This document shows positions 52,436 to 60,660 of a stretch of 64,000 nt of DNA, one piece after another. Origin of the DNA: PALSA-610 sp038213435. Lineage in GTDB: Bacteria > Actinomycetota > Acidimicrobiia > IMCC26256 > PALSA-610. The position numbers and the translations under genes are program-made. The notes under the pieces are model-generated. The model ran no database searches. It was not told the origin of the DNA and saw nothing but the letters and a program-made list of their open reading frames with translations. Where the stretch lies: NCBI GenBank assembly GCA_038213435.1, contig JBBQTI010000009.1, positions 1 through 64,000 on the forward strand, given 5' to 3'. Within the stretch, counting starts at the first letter, position 1. Every line of letters starts with the position of its first letter.

Positions 52436-53160
52436 GTGCGCGAATCCTCGGCGATCTGCGCGGCCGTGCGGTACAGACTCGGATCTCCCGGCACCACGCC
52501 CTGGGCAAGGAGCTCACGATCGATGCGAACTTCCCGCACATCGCCGCGCGCGTCGTCGACCGCCTGGCGCAGGAGGTTCTTCACCTGATCCCAATTGGCG
52601 CCGGTACCCTCACCGCGAACGCGGCCGTCCTGCCCGTCGACGAGCACGAAGTAAGGCGAGCCCGGTACGCGGTAGTCGGACCAGGCCGCGCTCGACATGA
52701 CAACCGCGAGGTCCGGGCGCGCGAGCCTCCGCAGCGCCGAGATGCTCTCCTCGCCACCGTCCTTCGTGACGACGACGAGACGAATGTCCTCGGAGAGATC
52801 GAGGCCGCGCCCATCGGCGAACGCGTCCCAGAAACCCTGACAGGTGAGACAGCCACTCGAGAGGAACGCGAGCAGGGTGCGATGGCGGACTCCGACGACC
52901 GACACGTGCACCGCGTCGTCGCGTAAACCGGCGCCATCGAGATCGGCCGCGGCGGCGAAGGTCGCAGGTCCGGGGGTGCGAAGGTCGACGGGACGCGACC
53001 TCGCCGGACCCCCAGCCGCGGCCGGGGCATCGGGTTCGAGTCCGGCACCGAGCGCGTGCAGGCGCCGCAGGATCTCGGCATGGCTCCGCAGCAGCCCGGC
53101 GACGAGCAAGGTGAGCAGCACGACGACCACCGTTTCCACGACCAGGATTGCGCTCGTCAT
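52432..53160 (-). CDS. MauD-like membrane-anchored thioredoxin-fold protein
   Basis: A 242-aa protein with an N-terminal membrane helix (AILVVETVVVVLLTLLVAGLL, residues 4-24) and a thioredoxin-like domain. TLLAFLSSGCLTCQGFW carries the C104-x-x-C107 motif in the MauD style, followed by RLVVVTKDGGEESI and VPGSPYFVLVDG (cis-Pro). MauD helps form the disulfides of the methylamine dehydrogenase light chain. It overlaps the MauE-like gene by four bases (ATGA). Confidence 0.82.
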   Translation of the reverse strand: MTSAILVVETVVVVLLTLLVAGLLRSHAEILRRLHALGAGLEPDAPAAAGGPARSRPVDLRTPGPATFAAAADLDGAGLRDDAVHVSVVGVRHRTLLAFLSSGCLTCQGFWDAFADGRGLDLSEDIRLVVVTKDGGEESISALRRLARPDLAVVMSSAAWSDYRVPGSPYFVLVDGQDGRVRGEGTGANWDQVKNLLRQAVDDARGDVREVRIDRELLAQGVVPGDPSLYRTAAQIAEDSRT

Positions 53161-53696
53161 GTCGATGTCGCTCCCTCCTTGGCGGCGGCGAGGTTCGACA
53201 GCTCCTCGAGCGCGAGCACGGCGAGCTTCACGCAACACCCGACGAGCACCACGAATATCGCGCCCTCGAGCCATCGCCCGGCGAGCTGTCCGAAGGGTGG
53301 ACCACCCGACGCCGACGCGATCGCGATGCACACCGCGGCGAGGTCGATCGCGACATGCGTGCGCGTCACGACCGCGTTCGTCGAGCCCAGGCACGCGCAC
53401 GGTGTCGTCGGCGCACGGAGAAGCAGCCGGAGCGCGAACGCCGTCAGCACGAGGTAGCAGGCGGCAACCGTGAACACGACGCGACCACCGAGCAATGCTC
53501 CCGCGCCACCGGTAGCCAGCTCGACGAGACCGAATGCGACGACTCCCGAACGGGGAACCTGTAGTCCCGCGGCGCGTGCGGCGGCCCGTGCGGGCGCGGG
53601 ATGCAAGATCTTGCCGGCGCCCGCGATCGCGAGCAACGCGCACGCGCCCAGAAAGGGCCCGGCCAGAGATCGAGCAACATCCGAACCGAGGATCAC
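53157..53696 (-). CDS. MauE/DoxX-family membrane protein
   Basis: A 179-aa protein with four or five membrane helices. GACALLAIAGAGKILHP opens the MauE domain, and TTPCACLGS holds the C100-x-C102 pair typical of MauE proteins (CxCxG). MauE passes electrons or assists disulfide formation with MauD. GTG53696 is favoured over TTG53705. It is the first gene of the run leading to the Cys-rich Tat protein, and its promoter should lie in the 84 bases before the divergent protease gene. Confidence 0.82.
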   Translation of the reverse strand: MILGSDVARSLAGPFLGACALLAIAGAGKILHPAPARAAARAAGLQVPRSGVVAFGLVELATGGAGALLGGRVVFTVAACYLVLTAFALRLLLRAPTTPCACLGSTNAVVTRTHVAIDLAAVCIAIASASGGPPFGQLAGRWLEGAIFVVLVGCCVKLAVLALEELSNLAAAKEGATST

Positions 53697-53780
53697 GTCC
53701 GGCAAACCCTACGAACCCGGCGCGGCGGTGGAGGGGATGGTCCCGGCCGGCGTTCCTATCCGCGCGACGATGGGTGCGCC

Positions 53781-54989
53781 GTGAGCACCACCGTCCCCGT
53801 CACCCATGTCGAGCTGATCGCCAAGAACCGGCGCACGTCGCTCGTCATGCTCGCGATCGAGTTCCTGCTCATCGGGATCCTCGGCGCCGCGATCGGAATC
53901 CTCGTTTCCCGCTCGGTGCCGACCGGGATTCTCGTGGGCGCAACCGTCGCCATCGTGGTCGACGCCCTCGGCTGGATGGTCGCGGTGCGCGCCACCATCG
54001 CCCTGACCCACGCGGTCGAGGTCACACCCGAGCAGGCCAAGGTGCTGCACGACGTCGTCGAGGGCCTCTGCATCCGAACCGGCCTCCCGAAACCTCGGGT
54101 GTACATCGTCGACGACCCGGCCCCGAACGCCTTCGCGTTCGGACGCTCACCGGCGAGCTCCGGAGTCGCGGTCACAACGGGACTCCTCAACCTCATGTCT
54201 CGGCGAGAGCTCGAAGGCGTGCTCGCGCACGAGATGTCGCACATCCGCAATCGTGACGTCCAGGTGACCACCCTGGCGGTGACCACGGTCGGCATCCTCG
54301 TCGCGGTCGCGGAGATCGCCGCCCGCATGAGCTGGTTCGCCGACTGGGGCGACGACGACGACAACGGCGGCGCGATCGCGCTCATCGGGATCGCCGTGCT
54401 CGCAGGCGCGCTCGCGTTCGGCGCGCGCCTTCTGTCACTCGCGATCTCGCGCCACCGAGAGGAGCTCGCCGACGTCAGCGCGGCCGAGCTCGTCTCGCCC
54501 GACGGCATCCGCAAGGCGCTCGAGAAGCTGGAAGCCGACCACACGGTGGTGCACCACGTCTCGCGCGCGACCGCGCACCTCTGGATCGTGACACCGCTGC
54601 GCGATGGGGGCGACGATCGGCACGCCCAGCTCAACAAGATGTTCGACTCGCACCCACCGCTCGACGAGCGCATCGCGATCCTGCGCAAGCTCGAGGGCCT
54701 CGATCCGAAGGAGCGCGGCCCGGTCGACGAGACGATCACCGGCGTGCCCGTCGACCTGCATGCCATTGCGCAGTCAGCTGACAGGCGCGCGAGCTCGCAC
54801 TTCTCCAACGCCGCGGCCGCGACGGGTGCGGACGCCGCGCCGGCGATGGTCCCCGTCGCCGGCAAGAATCCACCCGGCTGGTACCGGACCGACGCGACGA
54901 CCTTGCACTACTGGGACGGCACGACGTTCACCGACTGGACCGCGACCTGGAACGGCACGCGCTGGGTCCAGTCGCGGGCGAACTACTGA
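53781..54989 (+). CDS. htpX: HtpX-like M48 metalloprotease with DUF2510 tail
   Basis: A 402-aa membrane protease. Two helices (about 20-45 and 48-78), the zinc motif VLAHEMSHIRNRD (H150, E151, H154), a second helix pair at about 162-213, then the conserved Glu region SRHREELADVSAAEL. DUF2510 forms the C-terminus (PPGWYRTDATTLHYWDGTTF), a common actinobacterial add-on. The start is GTG53781. HtpX cleaves damaged membrane proteins. It is divergent from the Mau-like cluster; no functional link is evident. Confidence 0.9.
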   Translation: MSTTVPVTHVELIAKNRRTSLVMLAIEFLLIGILGAAIGILVSRSVPTGILVGATVAIVVDALGWMVAVRATIALTHAVEVTPEQAKVLHDVVEGLCIRTGLPKPRVYIVDDPAPNAFAFGRSPASSGVAVTTGLLNLMSRRELEGVLAHEMSHIRNRDVQVTTLAVTTVGILVAVAEIAARMSWFADWGDDDDNGGAIALIGIAVLAGALAFGARLLSLAISRHREELADVSAAELVSPDGIRKALEKLEADHTVVHHVSRATAHLWIVTPLRDGGDDRHAQLNKMFDSHPPLDERIAILRKLEGLDPKERGPVDETITGVPVDLHAIAQSADRRASSHFSNAAAATGADAAPAMVPVAGKNPPGWYRTDATTLHYWDGTTFTDWTATWNGTRWVQSRANY

Positions 54990-54993
54990 CCAC

Positions 54994-55440
54994 ATGGCGG
55001 TTCATTCCTACGAGGTGACCGCTCGCGCCGCCGCCCCGCCCGAACGGATCTTCGCACTCCTTGCCGATGCGACGAGCTGGCCGCGTTGGGCCGGGCCGCT
55101 CATCGCCCATGGCAGCTGGGAGCGCGAAGGCGACCCGCCGCCGGGCGGGGTCGGCGCGATCCGCAAGGTCGGTCGCTGGCCACAGTTCGGACGCGAGCAC
55201 ATCGTGGCGTTCGATCCGCCGACGCATCAGGGTTACACGATGTTGAGCGGGCAACCCACGCGCAACTACCGCGCCGACGTCCGGCTCAAGCCCGACGGCG
55301 CGGACACAATCATCGTTTGGGGCGCGACGTTCGAACCGTTGATTCCCGGGACCGGTTGGGTGCTGAGCGCGCTCTATCGCCGGCTCATCGGCAGCTTCGC
55401 CCGCCGGCTCGCGGCCTACGCCGCGACACCCGCATCGTGA
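54994..55440 (+). CDS. SRPBCC-family protein
   Basis: A 148-aa START-like protein: VTARAAAPPERIFALLADATSW is the first strand-helix unit, and GTGWVLSALYRRLIGSFARR the last helix. It starts four bases after the htpX stop, so co-transcription is likely. Ligand and role unknown. Confidence 0.82.
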   Translation: MAVHSYEVTARAAAPPERIFALLADATSWPRWAGPLIAHGSWEREGDPPPGGVGAIRKVGRWPQFGREHIVAFDPPTHQGYTMLSGQPTRNYRADVRLKPDGADTIIVWGATFEPLIPGTGWVLSALYRRLIGSFARRLAAYAATPAS

Positions 55441-55463
55441 TCCCGTGACCCGCGAGCCTCGTC

Positions 55464-56072
55464 TCAGCGTGCGGCGCGCCACATCGTGGTGACCGCGGGG
55501 CGACCCTCGGCGACGAAGATCTCGCCGGTCGGCTCGAATCCCAGCCGCTGATAACGCGCCAGGTTCGCGGGGTTGCTCGACTCGAGGTACGCGGGCATGT
55601 GCTCCGCATCGACGCGTTCGAGATTCTCGGCGAGCAGCGCCTCGCCGATGCCGCGCCCGCGGTGGTCGTCGTGCGTGCCGACGATGCTCAGGTAGTAGTG
55701 CGGCGCTTCGTGAGGATGGGCGGCGTCGAATCCGGCGAGCACCCGCAACACCGCGTTGCCGTGGTCGCCGCCGATGAAGTCACCGACGAGCCGGACGAGC
55801 TGCGTCTCGTCCGCGGTGGTCAGCTCCGTCCCACCCGGCCGCGTCCACAACGCGACCGACTCGCACGAACCGGTGACCCACGTCCAGTTGTCGTTGCGGA
55901 ACGCGGCATCGACGAACACGCGCCACCAGATCCGGAACTGCGCCGGCCGTCGCGTCTCGTCGGCGAACGCCCAGCTCCACAAGGGGTCGTTGTGGAACGC
56001 CGTCGCGATGGTCTCGGTGATCGCGTCCGCGTCTTCGATGCGGGCGCGCCGTGCCCTACCCGTCGAGGACAC
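55464..56072 (-). CDS. GNAT-family acetyltransferase
   Basis: A 202-aa acetyltransferase. The coenzyme A loop HRGRGIGEALL is clear (R-G-x-G pattern), followed by YLESSNPANLARYQRLGFE. The N-terminal IEDADAITETIATAFHNDPLW is typical of small-molecule GNATs. It overlaps the acyl-CoA dehydrogenase gene by 17 bases as the last gene of that operon, but its substrate is unclear. Confidence 0.85.
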   Translation of the reverse strand: MSSTGRARRARIEDADAITETIATAFHNDPLWSWAFADETRRPAQFRIWWRVFVDAAFRNDNWTWVTGSCESVALWTRPGGTELTTADETQLVRLVGDFIGGDHGNAVLRVLAGFDAAHPHEAPHYYLSIVGTHDDHRGRGIGEALLAENLERVDAEHMPAYLESSNPANLARYQRLGFEPTGEIFVAEGRPAVTTMWRAAR

Positions 56073-57183
56073 TGCTCGCGATCATCTCCTCGAGGACGCG
56101 GTCGTCCCACCACGAGATCTGCTGCACCTTGGCCCGGCGGAAATAGAGCTGGATGTCGTATTCGACCGTGAAGCCGACGCCGCCGAACACTTGTTGCGCC
56201 ATCGCCGTGACGTCACGGAACGTTGTGCACGCGAACAGCTTCGCCATGGGCGCGAGGCGGTCGCTCGGACGGTCGTTCGCCCGAGCCCATGCCGCCTCGA
56301 ACATCAGCGTCTCGGCCCCGTCGACCGCGGTCGCGGCGTCCGCCAGGTAGTGCGAGATCGCCTGGAACGCGCCGAGCGGCTTGTCGAATTGCTCACGATC
56401 CTTCGCGTACTGCACGGTGATCTCGAGCGCGTACCGCGCGCCTCCGACCGCCTGCGCCGCGAGCATGATGATCCCGTCGAGCATCGTGTCGTGCCAGGTC
56501 GTCCAGCCCGACCTCGCGGCGCCGATACGCGCCGAACCCGGCACTCGCACGCCCGACAGCATGACCTCGTACTGGCAATCGGACGCGAGGGTGACGTGCT
56601 GTTGCAGCGCTACGCCGCCCGCGGACGGGTCGACGAGGAAGAGGTCGACGTCGGTGTCGGCATCGCCGGTGCGCGCCAACACGATCATCGCGGTCGCAGC
56701 CTGGGCAAACGGCACGTGCAACTTCACTCCGTCGAGCACGAACTCCTCGCCATCGGCCCGTGCGCGCGTCTGCACGCCGCGTGCGCCGAAGCCGTTCTCC
56801 GGCTCCAACCAGGCGGTCGTGACGATCGCATCGCCCGATGCGATGCGCGGCAACCACGTTCGTTTCTGCTCGTCGCTCCCCGCGCGCAGCAGCACACCGC
56901 CGCCCATCACCGCGCTGACGAAGTGCGGTGACGGCGCAAGCGCGCGCCCGAGCTCCATGTACACGACTGCGCCCTCGAGCGCGCTCATCTCCGAGCCGCC
57001 GTATTCCGAGGGCAACATGAGACCGATCAAATCGAGCTCCGCCATCTGCTTCCACAGCTCTGCCGGGAAACCAGTCGGATCGTCCTCGAGCGCGCGCACT
57101 GTGTCGAGGTTCGCGTACGAGCTGCAGACGCCGCGCACCATCTCGCGCAGCATCTCCTGCTCTTCATTGAGGTCGAGGTCCAT
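56056..57183 (-). CDS. Acyl-CoA dehydrogenase, FadE27-like subunit lacking catalytic Glu
   Basis: A 375-aa acyl-CoA dehydrogenase fold protein: NEEQEMLREMVRGVC, LIGLMLPSEYGGSEM, ARYALEITVQYAKDREQFDKP and FGGVGFTVEYDIQLYFRRAK. Neither usual position of the catalytic glutamate is filled: the helix-G site has LDGII, and the C-terminal site lacks an E-G-T. Such chains pair with an active partner in alpha2-beta2 dehydrogenases of steroid side-chain degradation. The 401-aa enzyme at 59380-60585 is the candidate partner. Confidence 0.88.
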   Translation of the reverse strand: MDLDLNEEQEMLREMVRGVCSSYANLDTVRALEDDPTGFPAELWKQMAELDLIGLMLPSEYGGSEMSALEGAVVYMELGRALAPSPHFVSAVMGGGVLLRAGSDEQKRTWLPRIASGDAIVTTAWLEPENGFGARGVQTRARADGEEFVLDGVKLHVPFAQAATAMIVLARTGDADTDVDLFLVDPSAGGVALQQHVTLASDCQYEVMLSGVRVPGSARIGAARSGWTTWHDTMLDGIIMLAAQAVGGARYALEITVQYAKDREQFDKPLGAFQAISHYLADAATAVDGAETLMFEAAWARANDRPSDRLAPMAKLFACTTFRDVTAMAQQVFGGVGFTVEYDIQLYFRRAKVQQISWWDDRVLEEMIASSVLDG

Positions 57184-57194
57184 CCGTTCAGCTC

Positions 57195-57680
57195 CTACGG
57201 TCGCCAATGGTCGCCGCGGCGGGTCCAGGGATTGTCGTCGTCGGTGGTGGGCAGCGCGATGCGCGCGGTGCAATCGGTCATCAGGTCGCCGTCGACGGTC
57301 AGCCGGACGAGCACGGTTGCCCATCCGCAGCCCGTCTCGTCGGTCTCGACCTGCTCGACCGTTCCCGCGAGCACCATCGTGTCGCCCGGGAACACGGAAC
57401 CTTTCATACGGAATTTCATGCGCCCGAGCCGGCCCGTCGGCCCCGACCAGTCGGTGAGGAAACGCTCGAACCACGCCGCCTGGTTCGGCGTGTTCATGAA
57501 GATGTCCTTCGTTCCGTTGCGATTGACCGCGAAGTCGTAGTCGTGGTGCATCGGTCGCCAGTCGCGTGCCGCGAGCGCGCCGAGCACGATCGTCGTCGCG
57601 GTAACCGGATATACGAGGTCGGGCAAGGCGTCGCCCACGTGGACGTCGGCGAGGGTGACCTTCGTCGTGGTCGCCGTCAT
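57195..57680 (-). CDS. MaoC-like enoyl-CoA hydratase subunit with catalytic Asp-His
   Basis: A 161-aa hotdog-fold protein. LAARDWRPMHHDYDFA carries the hydratase-2 Asp and His motif (D-x4-H-x-D pattern). It overlaps its MaoC-like neighbour by four bases, so the two likely form a heteromeric hydratase. In mycobacterial cholesterol degradation ChsH1 and ChsH2 form such a pair. Substrate specificity is inferred. Confidence 0.82.
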   Translation of the reverse strand: MTATTTKVTLADVHVGDALPDLVYPVTATTIVLGALAARDWRPMHHDYDFAVNRNGTKDIFMNTPNQAAWFERFLTDWSGPTGRLGRMKFRMKGSVFPGDTMVLAGTVEQVETDETGCGWATVLVRLTVDGDLMTDCTARIALPTTDDDNPWTRRGDHWRP

Positions 57681-58189
57681 GCCTCACCTCGCCTGTAGCC
57701 GAAGCCGGTATACGACTCGACGCCGACCAGCTCGTCCTTCTGGTTCAGGTACTCGACCTCGATCACCCAGAACCGGCCGGTGCCGAGCTTGGTGGTCTTC
57801 GGCTCGCTGACCGAGCGCAGGATCTGGCGCGTGCGCAGGCGATCTCCGGGCCGAACCGGCTCGTGGAACACGATCGTGTTGTCGGTCATCACCGCCTCCG
57901 GGAGCTCGAAGATCTCCTTCAAGTCGAAATGCGACTTCAAGGGCACCCCGGGCTCGGTGCGGCCCGGCGACCACTGGTGCGGCCGGAACCACACCGAGAT
58001 CATCGTCGGCGGCGCGACGGGACCGCCCGTGAGGTCGTGCGCGACGGCGTCGTCCCAGAACAGCGGGTTACCGTTCTCGACCGAGGAGCACGACGTGTAG
58101 ACGTAGCCGCGCTCGACCGGGAACTCCCCCGCTTCCTCGTACTGCCCCTGGTCGATCAACTTCTCGACCTCGGCCGGGAGATCGCTCAC
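57677..58189 (-). CDS. MaoC dehydratase N-terminal-type subunit
   Basis: A 170-aa hotdog protein of the MaoC_dehydrat_N/FAS1 type, starting at GTG58189. It has VENGNPLFWDDAVAH, GPVAPPTMISVWFRPHQW and HEPVRPGDRLRTRQIL, and lacks the Asp-His catalytic motif, as the partner subunit usually does. GTG58189 overlaps the CoA-transferase stop by four bases (GTGA). Confidence 0.82.
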   Translation of the reverse strand: MSDLPAEVEKLIDQGQYEEAGEFPVERGYVYTSCSSVENGNPLFWDDAVAHDLTGGPVAPPTMISVWFRPHQWSPGRTEPGVPLKSHFDLKEIFELPEAVMTDNTIVFHEPVRPGDRLRTRQILRSVSEPKTTKLGTGRFWVIEVEYLNQKDELVGVESYTGFGYRRGEA

Positions 58190-59340
58190 GCCGCCACTCC
58201 TTCGTCGCGTAGGGCCGCGATCTCCACAGCCGAGTACCCGACCTCGTGCAACAGCGCGTCCGTGTCGGTGATGGTCGGGTCGCGCACGACCGGACCGGGT
58301 TGGGCGCGGTCCATGCCCGCGAACACCCATCCGACCTGCTCGAAGGCGCCCGACGCCGGCGCGCTCGCCTCGACGAACACCTCCCGGGCACGGAAATGCG
58401 CGTCGTGCACGAGCTCCGGCACCGACGCCACCTCGGACACACAGGTGTCGGCGGGACCGAGCTGCGCGACCCAAGCGTCTCGGGTCCGGGTGACGAACGC
58501 GGCACTGAAATCGGCGCGGATCGCATCCTGCGCCCGGTCGTCGGTCTGGTGCGCGAGCCATTGCTCGCATCCGAGCGCGCGACACAGGTTCGCGTAGAAG
58601 CGCGGCTCGATGGCGCCGACCGCGATCCACCGGTCGTCGGCACAACGGTAGACGTCGTAGCACGCGTACCGACCGGTGAGGATGTTGTGGCCGGGGCCGG
58701 GTACTTCACCGGTCGCGAGGAACTCGTCGACATAGAGCGACATGAGCGCGACCACTCCGTCGGCCACCGAGACGTCGAGGTACGCGCCCACGCCCGTCGC
58801 CGCCCGCTGCACGAGCGCGGCGAGGATCGCGATCACCGCTTGCATCCCGCCGCCCGCGGCGTCACCGATCGTCGCCCCCGGCATTGCCGGACCGCCGTCG
58901 GCCGCGCGGCCCGAACAGTCGAGGTAGCCGCCGACGCCGAGGTAGTTGAGATCGTGGCCGGCCCACTGCGAACGCGGCCCCGTCTGCCCGAAGCCGCTCG
59001 TCGAGCAGTAGACGACTGCGGGGTTCACCGCGCGCACCGCGTCGTCGCCAAGGCCGAGCCGGCCCATGACACCCGGACGAAAGCTCTCGATCACCACGTC
59101 GGCGCGCGCCGCGAGCCGCAGGAAGGCATCGCGCCCGGCGTCGGATTTCAAGTCGAGCAGCACGCGTTCCATTCCGCGGTGCCCGGAGTACGCGTAGAAC
59201 GGCGGCACGATCTGCACGCCCGACTGCTTCGGCGGCGGGCCGATCTTCACGACGCGGGCGCCGTAGTCGGCCAGCCAGCGCGACGTGCGCGCGGCCGGAC
59301 CCACCGACGCGAGATCGAGAACGGTCACACCCTTCAGCAC
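58186..59340 (-). CDS. CoA-transferase family III (CaiB/BaiF)
   Basis: A 384-aa type III CoA-transferase. VLDLASVGPAARTSRWLADYGARVVKI opens the fold, and the catalytic aspartate is D160 in GATIGDAAGG. RPGVMGRLGLG and LDLKSDAGRDAF are standard. The GTG start sits in the last copy of a three-fold 11-base repeat. It may charge or swap CoA on the pathway acid. Related to the second such gene at 60661-61908. Confidence 0.9.
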   Translation of the reverse strand: MLKGVTVLDLASVGPAARTSRWLADYGARVVKIGPPPKQSGVQIVPPFYAYSGHRGMERVLLDLKSDAGRDAFLRLAARADVVIESFRPGVMGRLGLGDDAVRAVNPAVVYCSTSGFGQTGPRSQWAGHDLNYLGVGGYLDCSGRAADGGPAMPGATIGDAAGGGMQAVIAILAALVQRAATGVGAYLDVSVADGVVALMSLYVDEFLATGEVPGPGHNILTGRYACYDVYRCADDRWIAVGAIEPRFYANLCRALGCEQWLAHQTDDRAQDAIRADFSAAFVTRTRDAWVAQLGPADTCVSEVASVPELVHDAHFRAREVFVEASAPASGAFEQVGWVFAGMDRAQPGPVVRDPTITDTDALLHEVGYSAVEIAALRDEGVAA

Positions 59341-59381
59341 AGTGTCGTTCCTAGCAAAGTGTCAGTTCCAAGCACAGTGTC
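59337..59381. repeat. Three copies of an 11-base repeat around the CoA-transferase start
   Basis: AGCAMAGTGTC occurs at 59337-59347, 59353-59363 and 59371-59381 (period 16-18), covering the whole 39-base gap and both the stop of the dehydrogenase gene and the GTG start of the CoA-transferase. Each copy on the minus strand contains a GTG or similar start-like triplet, so the reading start is slightly uncertain. Confidence 0.75.
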
Positions 59382-60585
59382 AGAAGTTCTTCGGGAGACC
59401 GAGCCCGCGGCGGGCGATGATGTTCTTCTGGATCTCCGACGAGCCACCGCCGATCGTGTCGATCACGGTGTAGCGGTACGTCGATTCCGCCCGGCCCTCC
59501 ATCGGCGCGGTCTTGGTGCGGACCTGGAGTTGAGTGCCCGGACCACCGATGTCCATCGACGCGTTCGCGAGCCGCCGCGAGAACTCGGTCGCGAAGAGCT
59601 TGTACTCGGACGACTCGATGGTCGGCGGCGGTGTACCCGGAACCTTCTCGCCCTTCATCGACGCCGCGACCACGCGTAGACCGAGCACACGCGCCACTTC
59701 CGCGTCGGTCACGAGCCGGGCAATGCGTTGCCGCACGACCGGGTCGCGGCGCAGGAGCACGCCGTCGCGCTCGGTCGTGCGCACGTAGTCGATCAGCAGG
59801 TCGAGTCGCTGGTTGATCGGCGAAAACGTGAACAGGGTGAAGCGCTCGAGGTCGAGTGCTTGCGAGATGTACTGGAAGCCACGATTCACCTCGCCGACGA
59901 CGTACTCGTCGGGCACGAACACGTCTTCGATGAACACCTCGTTGGTACGTTCATCGCCCATCGTCCAGATGCCCTTGATGGTCACACCGGGCTGGTCGAG
60001 CGGAACGAGCATGAGCGTGATGCCCATGTGCTTGTTGCCTGGGTCGGTCCGGGTGCCGAGCCAGTACCACTCGGCGAAGTGCGCGGACGTCGTCCACGTC
60101 TTCTGGCCGTTCAGGATCCAGCCCCGCGTACCATCGCGCTCGCCGCGTTCGGCTTTCAGCCGCATCGACGCCGCGTCGGAACCCGCGTTGGGCTCGCTGT
60201 AACCGACGGCGAACTCCACGTCGTTGCACAGGATCTTCGGGAGGAACTCCTGCTTCAAGAATTCGCTCGCTTCTTTGATGAGCGTCTTGCCGATGATGCC
60301 GACGCCCTTGCCGATCTGGGGGCCACCGCGCGCCGCGAGCGCCTCGTTGAGCAGGTACTCGTACACGCCCTCGCCCTCGGAGCCGCCGTACTCCTTCGGC
60401 CACGTCAGCCCGAGCCAGCCCCGCTCGCCGACCTCGCGCATGAACGCGCGCCGCTTCGGCGTGTCGACGATCTGCGCCATGTTCTCGCGCGTCAGATCGA
60501 AGACGTCGGGATCATCGTGGTCGTCGAGGAACCGCTCGACCTCGGCCTCGAAGGCGCGCTGTTCGGGCGAGAAATCGAAGTCCAT
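59380..60585 (-). CDS. Acyl-CoA dehydrogenase, FadE26-like catalytic subunit
   Basis: A 401-aa enzyme. SPEQRAFEAEVERFL, GLTWPKEYGGSEG, GYSEPNAGSDAAS, NGQKTWTTSAHFAEW and the C-terminal IGGGSSEIQKNIIARRGLG are the family blocks. The MCAD-type C-terminal Glu is replaced by Gly, but Glu247 occupies helix G (LDLERF), the position used by isovaleryl-CoA dehydrogenase and by FadE26/ChsE4-type steroid enzymes. It therefore should supply the active site for the 375-aa partner. Confidence 0.9.
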   Translation of the reverse strand: MDFDFSPEQRAFEAEVERFLDDHDDPDVFDLTRENMAQIVDTPKRRAFMREVGERGWLGLTWPKEYGGSEGEGVYEYLLNEALAARGGPQIGKGVGIIGKTLIKEASEFLKQEFLPKILCNDVEFAVGYSEPNAGSDAASMRLKAERGERDGTRGWILNGQKTWTTSAHFAEWYWLGTRTDPGNKHMGITLMLVPLDQPGVTIKGIWTMGDERTNEVFIEDVFVPDEYVVGEVNRGFQYISQALDLERFTLFTFSPINQRLDLLIDYVRTTERDGVLLRRDPVVRQRIARLVTDAEVARVLGLRVVAASMKGEKVPGTPPPTIESSEYKLFATEFSRRLANASMDIGGPGTQLQVRTKTAPMEGRAESTYRYTVIDTIGGGSSEIQKNIIARRGLGLPKNF

Positions 60586-60610
60586 GGGCCGGATTGTACG
60601 AGGCGCGCCC

Positions 60611-60660
60611 CGGCCGACGCCCAGTCACGAGGCGGCCGACGCCCAGTCACGAGGCGGCCG
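60611..60660. repeat. 22-bp tandem repeat before dehydrogenase gene
   Basis: CGGCCGACGCCCAGTCACGAGG is present at 60611-60632 and 60633-60654, then CGGCCG. It fills most of the 75 bases between the upstream CoA-transferase stop and the dehydrogenase start, and is probably a recent duplication. Confidence 0.85.
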
